From assembly GCA_949288715.1 (NCBI GenBank), contig CASELH010000058.1:1-38322 (forward strand): a DNA stretch of 38,322 bases. The letters are read 5' to 3'. Below are positions 1 to 7,599 of this stretch, in pieces (the first letter of the stretch is position 1; the number at the start of each line of letters is the position of its first letter). The notes below the pieces were generated by a model. It worked only from the letters and a program-made list of their open reading frames with translations. It had not been told where the DNA came from and did not search any database. Origin of the DNA: an uncultured Bacteroides sp. Its GTDB lineage: Bacteria > Bacteroidota > Bacteroidia > Bacteroidales > Bacteroidaceae. Made by a program: the position numbers and the translations under genes.

Positions 1-42
1 CAACTTGAATTCTTCACTGAATACTTTTCGTTCTTTCGACAT
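1..42 (-). CDS. Transposase OrfA, N-terminal fragment (IS3-like, HTH_Tnp_1)
   Basis: The reverse complement of 1-42 reads MSKERKVFSEEFKL from an ATG at 42. It is open to the window edge and incomplete. This is the typical beginning of the helix-turn-helix OrfA protein of IS3-family elements, where a basic start is followed by a [YF]S.EFK motif. OrfA binds the terminal inverted repeats, and a frameshifted OrfAB is the active transposase in this family. Only 14 residues are visible, so the subgroup cannot be named. Confidence 0.6.
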   Translation of the reverse strand, partial: MSKERKVFSEEFKL

Positions 43-50
43 AGTTATTA

Positions 51-74
51 CACATTTATTTGTTTCTAAATGTG
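51..74. repeat. Inverted repeat upstream of transposase start
   Basis: CACATTTA at 51-58 and TAAATGTG at 67-74 form a perfect 8-base inverted repeat with an 8-base loop, directly before the transposase start codon. Such hairpins near IS ends can limit transcription entering from outside. That role is an inference here. Confidence 0.5.
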
Positions 75-84
75 TCTAGGTATG

Positions 85-1251
85 TCAGTAGAAGACAACT
101 TGCCCTGCCATTTCCCTATTGTAGCGGAATATCACCCACACGGCACTTCCGTCCGTGTGAAATTCCGGGTCGGGTATACCGACACGGCGGCACTCATCAA
201 TCATCAGACTGATGCCACGCCCCCAGCTTTCCAGCAACTCGCTTTTGTACAGCACGTTGGCAATAATAAGGTTAGGTGGCTCGGAACTGTGCCCGCCCAG
301 CAGTTTCTCCATCGTCATGTCGGGAGGCAATGCGCCGCTGCTCTCTATCTCCACACGGTCGTCATAAATGGCTATGCCCACCGAACTGCCCGGACGGTGA
401 TAGGCCCTGTGACAGAAGGCATTGATAAAGCTTTCCCTCAGTGCCTTATAAGGCACACTCAGTTCTTCCTCACGATACAACCCCTCTATTTTCCCCGACA
501 AGGACAGGTGCTTGAAGCAGAACGACATGGCAGCGTCCAGCAGCACGTAGATGTTGCCTTGCAGGCGCTGGTTGTCCATGAACGCCTCTTTAGTCGTGCC
601 CCTGAATCTTGCCAGGCGCAGCAGGCATTGAGGATAGTCATAGAGGTTGCGCCCGAACAGCACGGCGGCAGCATTGTTCAGCTTCCCGTCGTGCAGCAAG
701 TCGAATTTCTCAAGGATGGCAGGTATTTCCTCGCGTATGGTGATTTCGGGCAGGCGCCCGCAATTGATGCCGGCACGCACCGCGCCGATGATGGCATTCT
801 CATCAAGGTCGCCGATATGCAGGTCGGGATTGACCATCGCCTCCCAACTGTATTTTCCGCCCCGCTGCATCAGCAGGTGGTTGTACTTGTCCTGCGACAT
901 AATGGACGTGACGCTCTCTATCCGCTGGTAAGCCCTTCCCTTGTATGTGAACGGACGCATATAGCGTTGCTCCTCCGCATACAAGGCAATGACCTGCTTG
1001 TCCGTATCGGGGATGCCTACGTAGGACACCGTTATGGTGGCAAACGGCTCGATAAGGCGGATGGCTTCCGCTATCTCCCGCTTCGTCCTGTCGCCCACTT
1101 CCTGTCCGGTGATTTTTCCGCTGTCCGCCACGCCGAACAGCACCGTGCCGCCCTCTCCGTTAAGAAAGGCGCACAGCGTCTCCATGCCGCGCTCCAGCTG
1201 CCCGGTAGTCAGCTTGAACTCCACCTTGCCGCCTTCCTTTTCGGCTATCAA
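85..1251 (-). CDS. AlbA_2/Schlafen-type ATP-binding protein, probably truncated at both ends
   Basis: The 388-residue frame begins with the AlbA_2 (Schlafen-like) signature: KVEFKL near residue 9, then LCAFLNGEGGTVLFGV at about 28-43. The second half resembles the C-terminal ATPase-like part of the family, with RESFINAFCHRAY, VEIESSGALPP and LLESWGRGISLM. Family members usually continue into a winged-helix tail, but here the frame stops just after IFRYNRE, at the probable IS end. No ATG opens this frame: 1251 is a TTG, and the helical sequence ILDIIRS continues upstream to a stop at 1276. An ATG start (MELDINAMVDRNRLK) lies in another frame from 1318, so a one-base frameshift near 1273-1285 would join the two. 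The function of these proteins is mostly unknown. Some act in regulation or defence. This copy may be a pseudogene. Confidence 0.65.
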   Translation of the reverse strand: MIAEKEGGKVEFKLTTGQLERGMETLCAFLNGEGGTVLFGVADSGKITGQEVGDRTKREIAEAIRLIEPFATITVSYVGIPDTDKQVIALYAEEQRYMRPFTYKGRAYQRIESVTSIMSQDKYNHLLMQRGGKYSWEAMVNPDLHIGDLDENAIIGAVRAGINCGRLPEITIREEIPAILEKFDLLHDGKLNNAAAVLFGRNLYDYPQCLLRLARFRGTTKEAFMDNQRLQGNIYVLLDAAMSFCFKHLSLSGKIEGLYREEELSVPYKALRESFINAFCHRAYHRPGSSVGIAIYDDRVEIESSGALPPDMTMEKLLGGHSSEPPNLIIANVLYKSELLESWGRGISLMIDECRRVGIPDPEFHTDGSAVWVIFRYNREMAGQVVFY

Positions 1252-1351
1252 GCTGCGTATGATATCGAGAATGTTTCAGCCTGTTTCTATCAACCATGGC
1301 GTTAATGTCAAGTTCCATTACCCACCCTGTATACATTTCCTACGCTCCACC

Positions 1352-1415
1352 TTCGCTCCATAGAGCCGAGCCGGGAGCGAACCGGTACCGAATGAGGTAC
1401 GAATGGGGTACGAAG
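1352..1415 (+). repeat. Dispersed stem-loop/GGTAC repeat, copy A
   Basis: TTCGCTCC at 1352-1359 pairs perfectly with GGAGCGAA at 1374-1381. GGTAC then follows at 1384, 1396 and 1407, a spacing of 12 and 11 bases. The same arrangement occurs at 12841-12944 and, inverted, at 18400-18457. It lies between two divergently transcribed genes. The rest of the gap 1278-1568 holds no gene I can support. Confidence 0.7.
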
Positions 1416-1568
1416 GAGAAAGGAAGAGGGTAAAAATTTCCTATAAGAAGATAGGGTAGCAGGTTGATAGTCAAAACTATAAAAACACGCATAAGTAGTC
1501 AAAAGGAGGAAAGGCGGGGATTCGGGGTGTTAAAATTACGGATTTCGGGTGTAAGAAAAACGAAAATA

Positions 1569-1600
1569 TTTGCAGATAAACGAAAGTTTACCTATCTTTG
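1569..1600 (+). promoter_or_regulatory. Bacteroidetes promoter of the small coiled-coil gene
   Basis: TTTG at 1569-1572 is followed after 20 bases by TATCTTTG at 1593-1600. This matches the -33/-7 consensus of Bacteroides housekeeping promoters. The ATG at 1618 lies 18 bases beyond the -7 element. Confidence 0.75.
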
Positions 1601-1617
1601 CCTTACTGATAAGCAAA

Positions 1618-1803
1618 ATGAATATGGACAAAGAGATTGAAAAGCTGGAGCTGCACGTCGTGCGGCTGGAGCAAGCCATCAGGCAGGTGCAACGACTGAG
1701 GCAGATGGGGCTGGACAATGAAAAAATCGATAGGAAAATCGATGAATACCTGGACGGCATTTTAGAGGCCAAGAAAAGAATTGAAGAACTAAAGAAAAAG
1801 TGA
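1618..1803 (+). CDS. Small coiled-coil hypothetical protein
   Basis: A 61-residue protein, highly charged (E, K, R) with regularly spaced leucine, valine and isoleucine. It is predicted to be one long amphipathic helix or coiled coil from about residue 4 to the end. I chose the ATG at 1618, just downstream of a good promoter, over upstream non-ATG starts. An ATG two codons later (1624) is also possible. No signal peptide or membrane segment is seen. It precedes a DUF5053-like gene by 48 bases and may be co-transcribed with it. I do not recognise a family, and the function is unknown. Confidence 0.6.
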   Translation: MNMDKEIEKLELHVVRLEQAIRQVQRLRQMGLDNEKIDRKIDEYLDGILEAKKRIEELKKK

Positions 1804-1851
1804 AAAGGCAAAGAACATTTTCGCTTTTCATCACTAACACCTAAATAGAAT

Positions 1852-2253
1852 ATGAAAAAGGAATTGAAACAAGAACTGGAATTGCTAAAGCAAGAATTGG
1901 GTACTCCTGCATTCGACGAGCGACTGGACAAACTGCAAGGACGCTATACATCGGATGAGGACAAGGCGCTGATTGACGACTATGTGCTGCAAATGCTGGA
2001 CAATATAGGCGGCGAGTTGCAGGAAGTCGACAAGGAACTGGATACCATACAGGCCATAAAGGGCATTTCGGACATGATCTCGTTCAAGTACATTGCCGAA
2101 ACGTATTTCAAAAAATCGAAGGCATGGTTCTCGCAGCGGCTGAACGGCAACGTGGTGCATGGCAAGGTGTGCCGGTTCAACGAAGATGAACTGAAGACAT
2201 TGCGCTTCGCTTTGCAGGACATCAGCAGAAAGATAGGTTCTCTCAGCATTTAG
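1852..2253 (+). CDS. DUF5053-like hypothetical protein
   Basis: A 133-residue, mostly helical, soluble protein. The N-terminal half (about 1-65) is charged and probably coiled. The C-terminal half carries ISFKYIAETYFKKSKAWFSQ at about 79-98 followed by RLNGNVVHGK, which resembles the Bacteroides DUF5053 family from memory: a small helix-turn-helix-like region in which a tyrosine/tryptophan segment precedes a conserved RxNG. An ATG at 1852 follows a short A-rich leader. Many Bacteroides genomes carry scattered copies, often near mobile DNA, which fits the adjacent IS remnant. The function is unknown. A DNA-binding role is only a guess. Confidence 0.6.
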   Translation: MKKELKQELELLKQELGTPAFDERLDKLQGRYTSDEDKALIDDYVLQMLDNIGGELQEVDKELDTIQAIKGISDMISFKYIAETYFKKSKAWFSQRLNGNVVHGKVCRFNEDELKTLRFALQDISRKIGSLSI

Positions 2254-2254
2254 T

Positions 2255-2284
2255 TTTGTTTATCGACCGTTTTGTATAACTTTG
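2255..2284 (+). promoter_or_regulatory. Promoter of the HTCS gene
   Basis: TTTG at 2255-2258 and TAACTTTG at 2277-2284, separated by 18 bases, match the Bacteroidetes -33/-7 pattern. Transcription would start near 2291, leaving about 50 bases of leader before the ATG at 2342. Confidence 0.6.
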
Positions 2285-2341
2285 CGCTGGAAAAAACAGA
2301 CACTGATGCTTTACGCGTACCTTAAACGACACACTACCTGC

Positions 2342-5300
2342 ATGGAAAACCCCATATTGCACTGGAAAGCCCTGCTCGCCGTGCTACTGGCGCTGTGCCC
2401 AGCAGCCCTTGGCGCCCAGCAGCCGCTGGTGGAGCAGATATCGAGCAACTTCATCACCTCGTTTGCCGAAGACCCCAAGGGATACATCTGGATTGGCACC
2501 AACCACGGGCTGAACCGATTCAGCGGCTCGAACTACACCGTGTACTACGCGCAGAAGGAGGCCACGGCGCTCAACAGCGACTATGTGAGCAACCTGATGT
2601 TGGACGATGAGGGCCGCCTGTGGATGTCGAACGAGTGCGGGCTGTGCGTGTGGGAGGGCGGCAGCTTCAGGCACCTGCAGCGGGTGGGCTTCAACCCCAT
2701 AGGGCGGGTGCTGGACCTGGACAGCCGGTGGCTCGTCATCACCGACCGCATAGGCATTGCCAAGGTGGACAAGCAGACGCTGAAGGAGGAGAAGTACTTC
2801 CCGAAAGAGGGCATGAGCAACGTGACGGCCATCACCGTGTCCGGCCAGAAGCAGATTTGGACGGCCAACGCTTCGCGCCATGCCAACGGCATCTACATAC
2901 TGGACGAAGACCTGAACCTGCTGCGCACGCTGCACGGCCCCAAGGATGCCTACATTGTCAACCTCGTGGAAGACGCCCGCCACCGCATGTGGGTGGTGAC
3001 CACCGGGGGGCTGCTGTGCTACGACGCCAAGACGTGGGAGGAGCTGCCCGTGCCCGCCACCCTGGCAGAGGCCACGCGGGGCAGGCGGCTGCACTTCGTG
3101 CTGCCCTACCGGCAAGACTTCCTGCTGCTGGGCATTGCGGGCGAGGGGATGTTCCGCTACGACGCGGCAAGGCAGACGCTGACACGCATCCATGCCCAGC
3201 AGCGGCTGAGGGGGGGAAAATACGTCTGCTTCATAGACTCGCACAACGGGATATGGCTTTCCGACCAGGAGAACGACTTCCAGTACTACCCCGAGCGGAC
3301 GGCGTTCAACAACCTGTCGTCCATCTTTGAACACCTGAAAGACCCGTTTTTGAAGAACCTCACGTTTGACCACGAGGGCTACCTATGGATGCGCTCCTCC
3401 TACGACATTGCCAGCTACGACACTCGGGCGGACAGGATAGTGTTCCACCAGACGGACGACAGCCTTTACGGGTACATCTTCATCGACTCGAAAAACAGGC
3501 TGTGGGCCATCCGCAACCGGATGGAGCTGCGGCAGTATGCCATCCGCGAAGGGAAAATAGTGAGGGAGGAGAGGCGCTACACGTTTCCCGGCAACGCATT
3601 CTCGGTGAGCGAAGACAAGGAGGGGCGCATCTGGGTAACGCTGGCGGACAGGTTTGCCACGCTGTCGGCCGACGGGAAGTTCACCTACCGCTATGCCCCG
3701 GGCGGCATCACCTTCTCGCAGCTGCAGACCCTGCGCCCGTCGGGCACCATGATACTCTACACGGTGGCCAACGGCATCTACAAGTTTGGCCAAGACCAGC
3801 AGTTCATCCCGCTGGACTCCCTCTATCTGCCCAACCCCAACTCGCTCATCATAGACCGGAACAACACGTACTGGATAGGCACCTACAACACCGGACTGGT
3901 GCACTACGACCCGCACACGCAGCGCATGGAGCGTTTCGACACCTCGTCGGGGCTGGTGGACAACAGCCTGAAAGCGGTGGCCGAGGACAAGGAGGGGAAC
4001 ATCTGGTTCAGCTCGTCCACACACATCGGGAAGTATGACGCGCGGGAGAAGACCTTCTCTTACCTGTATGACAACCACTTCAGCAAGGGCAAGCTGTATG
4101 CCCTGAACTGCGCGGCGGTGGCGCCAGACGGCACGTTGTTTTTCGGCGGCTCGGGCGGCATCACGGCCATCTACCCCAATGTGCCCATTGAAAAGAACCA
4201 GAACATTCCGCTGAACTTGGACATGGTGGTGGTGAACGGCAACATCCGCAACAAGGATGAGGAAAAGCTGTCGCTGTCCTACCGGGAAAATACGGTCACC
4301 TTCTACTACTCGGCCCTGAAGTTTGAGGCAGGCTCGCTGCTGAACTACGCCTACATGCTGGAGGGCTTCGACAAGGACTGGATAGACGCCGGCGCCAACA
4401 AGCGGGTGGCCTACTCCAACTTGCCCGCGGGGAAGTACACCCTCCGCGTAAAGGCACGCATGCTGAGCGGAGAGTGGTGCCCGAAGGAGCTGACCAAGGA
4501 AATCATCATCCACCCGGCGCCATGGGCCGCGCCCTGGGCCATTGCCCTCTACTGGTTGGCGGGCATCGGGCTGACGGTGCTGGCCATACGGCTCATCATA
4601 CGCTGGCGCACACAGGAAGAAAGACTGGCGCTGGCCGAGAGGCAGAAGGAGATAAACCAGGCACACATTGACTTTGTGACCAACATCTCGCACGAGGTGC
4701 GCACGCCGCTGGCCATGGTATATGCCCCGCTGAAAGAGCTGGCCAAGGAAGACAACCTGAACGAGCATGAGCGCAACCTGGTGGACACCATGCAGCGCAA
4801 CGCCGAAAGGCTGATGAAGCTGGTGAAGCAGCTGCTGGACACGGGCACGGGCGAGAAGGACGAAAAGCAACTGCGCGTGGCGCTGGCCGACCTGGCCGCC
4901 TTTGTGCGCGCGCTGACAGCCAACTTTCTGTTCATCGCCCACGAAAAGGGGCTGACGGTGAACCTGCACGCCGAGCACGACACAGTGGCCTGCTTCGACG
5001 GGGAAAAGGTGGAAAAGATATTCTACAACCTGGTGAGCAACGCCATAAAGTACACGCCGGAGGGAGGCAGCATCGACATCAGCGTGGACAGCGACGGAAA
5101 AAACGCACACCTGCGCGTGGCCGACACGGGACAGGGCATCCCGCCGGAGAAGAGGAAGCAACTGTTCGGCCGCTTCGAGCGGCTGGGCGCCGACAAGCAA
5201 TACCCCAACGTGAGCGGCAAAGGCATCGGGCTGAACTATGCGCAATACCTGGCCCACCTGCACAGGGGCAGCATAAGCTACACGCCCAACCATCCGCAGG

Positions 5301-6187
5301 GAGCTTGCTTTACGCTGAGCATACCGCAGTCGCTCACGGCCTACAGCCCCGAGGAGCGGGCGCAAGACAGCGAGTACAAGATGCCCGTGCCGGCAGAAGG
5401 GGCCGCCTCCGCCGAAAAGGAAGCCCCCAAGGAGCACACCCTGCTCATTGCCGAAGACGACCAAGAGGTGCGCGAATACCTGCGCGCGCTGCTGTCGGCC
5501 GACTACAACGTCATTGCCGTGGAGAATGGTGAGGAGGCCATCGACGGCCTGAGCATGAATCTGCCCGACCTGATAGTGAGCGACGTGGTGATGCCCTTGA
5601 AAGACGGCTACGAGCTGTGCAAGGCCGTCAAGACCAGTGCAGACTGGGGGCACATCCCCTTCATCCTGCTCACGGCCAAGAACGACACGGACAGCAGCAT
5701 CAAGGGGCTGGACTGCGGCGCCGATGCCTACGTGGGCAAGCCCTTCGACCCCTTCTACCTGAAGGCGGCCATAGCCAACCTGCTGGAGAACCGCAGGCGG
5801 ATGCAGCAACTGGTGCAGAACCTCACCTCGGAAAGCCTGACGAAAGGCAAGGCGCGCGAGGCCATGCTCAACGAACAGGACCGCCAGTTCCTGGAGAACC
5901 TGCACGCGCTGCTGGACCGTCATCTGGACGACGAAGACTTCGGCATCGCCTCGCTGGCCAAGGAGATGGCCATGAGCTACAGCAGCCTGTATGCGCGCAT
6001 CAAGTCGCTGACGGGACAGACGCCGCAGAACTTCCTCATCACCTACCGCATGAACACGGCCATGCAACTGCTGAAGACGGGCAAGTACACCGTGAGCGAA
6101 GTGTGCTACAAGGTGGGGGCATCGTCGCTGGCCAACTTCTCGCGCAGCTTCAAGCGGCAGTTCGGCGTGCCGCCCAGCGAAGTGTAA
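2342..6187 (+). CDS. Hybrid two-component system sensor/regulator (HTCS)
   Basis: A 1281-residue one-protein signalling system typical of Bacteroidetes. It has a signal peptide (about 1-25), then a large periplasmic sensor of reg_prop propeller repeats (recurring WIGT, LWM and IWF blades to about 630) and a Y_Y_Y domain (about 640-725). A transmembrane helix sits near 728-753. Next come a HisKA domain with NISHEVRTPLAMV (phospho-His near 784), a HATPase domain (about 885-996), a receiver domain with LLIAEDDQEV and LIVSDVVMP (phospho-Asp near 1081), and an AraC-type helix-turn-helix (about 1190-1281). Family members sense an oligosaccharide or similar ligand and activate a neighbouring import locus. 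No SusC/SusD pair is adjacent, so the target is unclear. The receptor at 7600 is the nearest candidate. The ATG at 2342 was chosen because it begins the signal peptide; an in-frame ATG at 2306 exists. Confidence 0.93.
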   Translation: MENPILHWKALLAVLLALCPAALGAQQPLVEQISSNFITSFAEDPKGYIWIGTNHGLNRFSGSNYTVYYAQKEATALNSDYVSNLMLDDEGRLWMSNECGLCVWEGGSFRHLQRVGFNPIGRVLDLDSRWLVITDRIGIAKVDKQTLKEEKYFPKEGMSNVTAITVSGQKQIWTANASRHANGIYILDEDLNLLRTLHGPKDAYIVNLVEDARHRMWVVTTGGLLCYDAKTWEELPVPATLAEATRGRRLHFVLPYRQDFLLLGIAGEGMFRYDAARQTLTRIHAQQRLRGGKYVCFIDSHNGIWLSDQENDFQYYPERTAFNNLSSIFEHLKDPFLKNLTFDHEGYLWMRSSYDIASYDTRADRIVFHQTDDSLYGYIFIDSKNRLWAIRNRMELRQYAIREGKIVREERRYTFPGNAFSVSEDKEGRIWVTLADRFATLSADGKFTYRYAPGGITFSQLQTLRPSGTMILYTVANGIYKFGQDQQFIPLDSLYLPNPNSLIIDRNNTYWIGTYNTGLVHYDPHTQRMERFDTSSGLVDNSLKAVAEDKEGNIWFSSSTHIGKYDAREKTFSYLYDNHFSKGKLYALNCAAVAPDGTLFFGGSGGITAIYPNVPIEKNQNIPLNLDMVVVNGNIRNKDEEKLSLSYRENTVTFYYSALKFEAGSLLNYAYMLEGFDKDWIDAGANKRVAYSNLPAGKYTLRVKARMLSGEWCPKELTKEIIIHPAPWAAPWAIALYWLAGIGLTVLAIRLIIRWRTQEERLALAERQKEINQAHIDFVTNISHEVRTPLAMVYAPLKELAKEDNLNEHERNLVDTMQRNAERLMKLVKQLLDTGTGEKDEKQLRVALADLAAFVRALTANFLFIAHEKGLTVNLHAEHDTVACFDGEKVEKIFYNLVSNAIKYTPEGGSIDISVDSDGKNAHLRVADTGQGIPPEKRKQLFGRFERLGADKQYPNVSGKGIGLNYAQYLAHLHRGSISYTPNHPQGACFTLSIPQSLTAYSPEERAQDSEYKMPVPAEGAASAEKEAPKEHTLLIAEDDQEVREYLRALLSADYNVIAVENGEEAIDGLSMNLPDLIVSDVVMPLKDGYELCKAVKTSADWGHIPFILLTAKNDTDSSIKGLDCGADAYVGKPFDPFYLKAAIANLLENRRRMQQLVQNLTSESLTKGKAREAMLNEQDRQFLENLHALLDRHLDDEDFGIASLAKEMAMSYSSLYARIKSLTGQTPQNFLITYRMNTAMQLLKTGKYTVSEVCYKVGASSLANFSRSFKRQFGVPPSEV

Positions 6188-6201
6188 ATCATGTCAGACT
6201 T

Positions 6202-7410
6202 ATGGATTTCAACGAAGCTACCCTCGATTTTATCCGCCGGCATGCCGGCGACGATGTGTCCCGCCTGGCCTTGCAGGCAGGCCGATACCCCGGCGTGGAC
6301 ATGCCCGCTGCCCTGGCACAGATAGCCGGACGGCAACGCCTGGCCGCCAAGGTGCCCTCGTGGGCCGCCAGGGAGGGACTGGTGTATCCGCCGCAGGTGC
6401 CGCTGGAACAGTGCTCGTCGGAGGCAGCGGCGCGCCACAAGGCCGACATCGTGCGGCAGGCGGGCGGCGGAGGAGAAACGCTGGTGGACCTTACGGGCGG
6501 CTTCGGCGTGGACTGCGCCTTCCTCAGCCCGCTGTTCCGCAGGACGGTGTACGTGGAGCGGCAGGAAGCCCTTTGCGCGGCGGCGCGCCACAACTTCCCG
6601 CTGCTGGGGCTGGAGGGCATAGAGGTGCGCCACGCGGACAGCACAGCCTACCTGGAGCAGATGCCGGAGGCCGGCCTGATATTCGTCGACCCGGCGCGGC
6701 GGGACAGCCACGGGGGCAAGACGGTGGCCATTGCCGACTGCGAGCCCGACGTGGCCGCACTGGAGCCGCTGCTGCTGCAGAAGGCGCCCCGGGTGCTGGT
6801 GAAGCTGTCGCCCATGCTCGACATTGCCCGGGCGCTGAGCGAGCTGAAGCACGTGCGGGCGGCACACATCGTGTCGGTGGGCGGCGAGTGCAAGGAGCTG
6901 CTGCTGATGCTGGGCCGGGGCGAGCCCCTGCCTGCCGACGACGTGCCCCTGCACTGCACCAACCTGCAGAGCGGCCAAGGGGACTTCTGCTTCACCCGCA
7001 GGCAAGAGCAGCAGTCGCCCTGCCCCCTGGCCCCGGCCGTGGGAGCCTACCTGTACGAGCCCAACGCATCCCTGCTGAAGGCGGGCGCTTTCCGCAGCCT
7101 TACCCATATATATAAGGTAAAGAAGCTGCATGCCAACAGCCACCTGTACACGGCAGACGAGCCGGTGCCCCACTTCCCCGGGCGCGCATTCCGCGTGGAG
7201 GGCTGCTGCGGCTTTGCCAAAAAAGAGGTGGCCCGGCTGCTGGGCGCGGACAGGCGGGGCAACCTCACCGTGCGCAACTTTCCCGCCACCGTGGCCGAGC
7301 TGCGCAAACGCCTCCACCTGGCCGACGGAGGCGACCGCTACCTCTTTGCCACCACCCTGGCCGACGGGCGCAAAGTGCTCATAGACTGCCGTGCTGCAAG
7401 CCTTTCGTAG
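6202..7410 (+). CDS. Class I SAM-dependent methyltransferase with THUMP-like domain
   Basis: A 402-residue cytoplasmic protein. The N-terminal helical part (MDFNEATLDFIRRH) matches the conserved start of this Bacteroidetes family. The SAM-binding motif I is VDLTGGFGVD at about 95-104. An acidic residue in YVERQE follows as motif II, and FVDPARRD at about 160-167 is the motif IV region. The C-terminal third (from about 290) corresponds to the THUMP-like module and includes FPGRAFRVEGCCGFAKKEV. Such domains suggest an RNA substrate, but no reaction is established for this family as far as I know. The start lies 14 bases after the HTCS stop, so it is probably read from the HTCS promoter. That does not imply shared function. 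Confidence 0.85.
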   Translation: MDFNEATLDFIRRHAGDDVSRLALQAGRYPGVDMPAALAQIAGRQRLAAKVPSWAAREGLVYPPQVPLEQCSSEAAARHKADIVRQAGGGGETLVDLTGGFGVDCAFLSPLFRRTVYVERQEALCAAARHNFPLLGLEGIEVRHADSTAYLEQMPEAGLIFVDPARRDSHGGKTVAIADCEPDVAALEPLLLQKAPRVLVKLSPMLDIARALSELKHVRAAHIVSVGGECKELLLMLGRGEPLPADDVPLHCTNLQSGQGDFCFTRRQEQQSPCPLAPAVGAYLYEPNASLLKAGAFRSLTHIYKVKKLHANSHLYTADEPVPHFPGRAFRVEGCCGFAKKEVARLLGADRRGNLTVRNFPATVAELRKRLHLADGGDRYLFATTLADGRKVLIDCRAASLS

Positions 7411-7411
7411 C

Positions 7412-7482
7412 GTTTCAACCCCACCATGCTGGCGTTGAAACCCTGCCAACCTGGCCTTTAAGGCCCACCGGGCGGGCGTTGG
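7412..7482. repeat. Cluster of short palindromes after the methyltransferase gene
   Basis: GTTTCAAC (7412-7419) pairs with GTTGAAAC (7434-7441). GGCCTTTAAGGCC (7453-7465) is itself a palindrome, and CCAAC (7446-7450) pairs with GTTGG (7478-7482). There is no U-tract directly after the stems, so this is not a classic intrinsic terminator. It lies upstream of the operator and promoter for the receptor gene. It may end upstream transcripts. Confidence 0.5.
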
Positions 7483-7490
7483 AAGCCCCG

Positions 7491-7521
7491 TTTTGTAACT
7501 CTTTTGTAACCCATTTGTTAC
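7491..7521 (+). promoter_or_regulatory. Operator: three GTAAC half-sites with 11-base period (Pho-box-like)
   Basis: TTTTGTAAC at 7491-7499 and 7502-7510, then ATTTGTTAC at 7513-7521, put the cores GTAAC/GTAAC/GTTAC at 7495, 7506 and 7517, exactly 11 bases apart. The last core ends 44 bases before the first base of the -7 element. The same core, period and 44-base distance occur before the phosphoesterase gene at 36161. Tandem half-sites with 11-base spacing are characteristic of PhoB/OmpR-family activators. PhoB as the regulator is inferred from architecture and from the phosphatases controlled. Confidence 0.65.
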
Positions 7522-7536
7522 CCCTTCTTCAACTGT

Positions 7537-7572
7537 TTGCAAACTTTGCATAACATGGCCACCCTACTTTTG
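7537..7572 (+). promoter_or_regulatory. Promoter of the receptor-phosphatase operon
   Basis: TACTTTTG at 7565-7572 is the -7 element. TTGCAA at 7537-7542 lies 28 bases upstream of it (start to start), the same position as TTGCAA in the promoter near 36231. A second TTTG at 7545-7548 is also present but spaced a little too close for an ideal -33. Transcription probably starts near 7579, about 20 bases before the ATG. Confidence 0.65.
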
Positions 7573-7599
7573 CAGCGCAAAACCAACCATTCATAATGT

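Larger units (their letters stand above)
1..97 (-). mobile_element. End of an IS3-family-like insertion sequence (partial)
   Basis: The element runs off the left edge of the window. It is recognised by the start of a transposase frame at 1-42 and a small inverted repeat just upstream of it. The outer boundary is my inference: read on the minus strand, a terminal sequence beginning TGTCTTCTACTGAC would start at 97, and IS3-family ends commonly begin with TG. The downstream AlbA_2-type gene loses homology at about this point, which agrees with insertion there. The other end and the target duplication lie outside the window. Confidence 0.5.

Noticed and set aside
1804-1851. Terminator between the coiled-coil and DUF5053-like genes
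   Set aside because: GTGAAAAGGC and GCTTTTCATCAC pair only imperfectly and no U-tract follows, so I did not list it.
2282-2341. Upstream extension of the HTCS gene from a TTG at 2282
   Set aside because: The TTG lies inside the -7 element. The ATG at 2342 starts a normal signal peptide.
3383-6067. An 894-codon open frame on the minus strand opposite the HTCS gene
   Set aside because: It is the antisense of a clear HTCS coding region. It is rich in His, Val, Gln and Arg with no domain, and long antisense frames are expected in G+C-rich genes.
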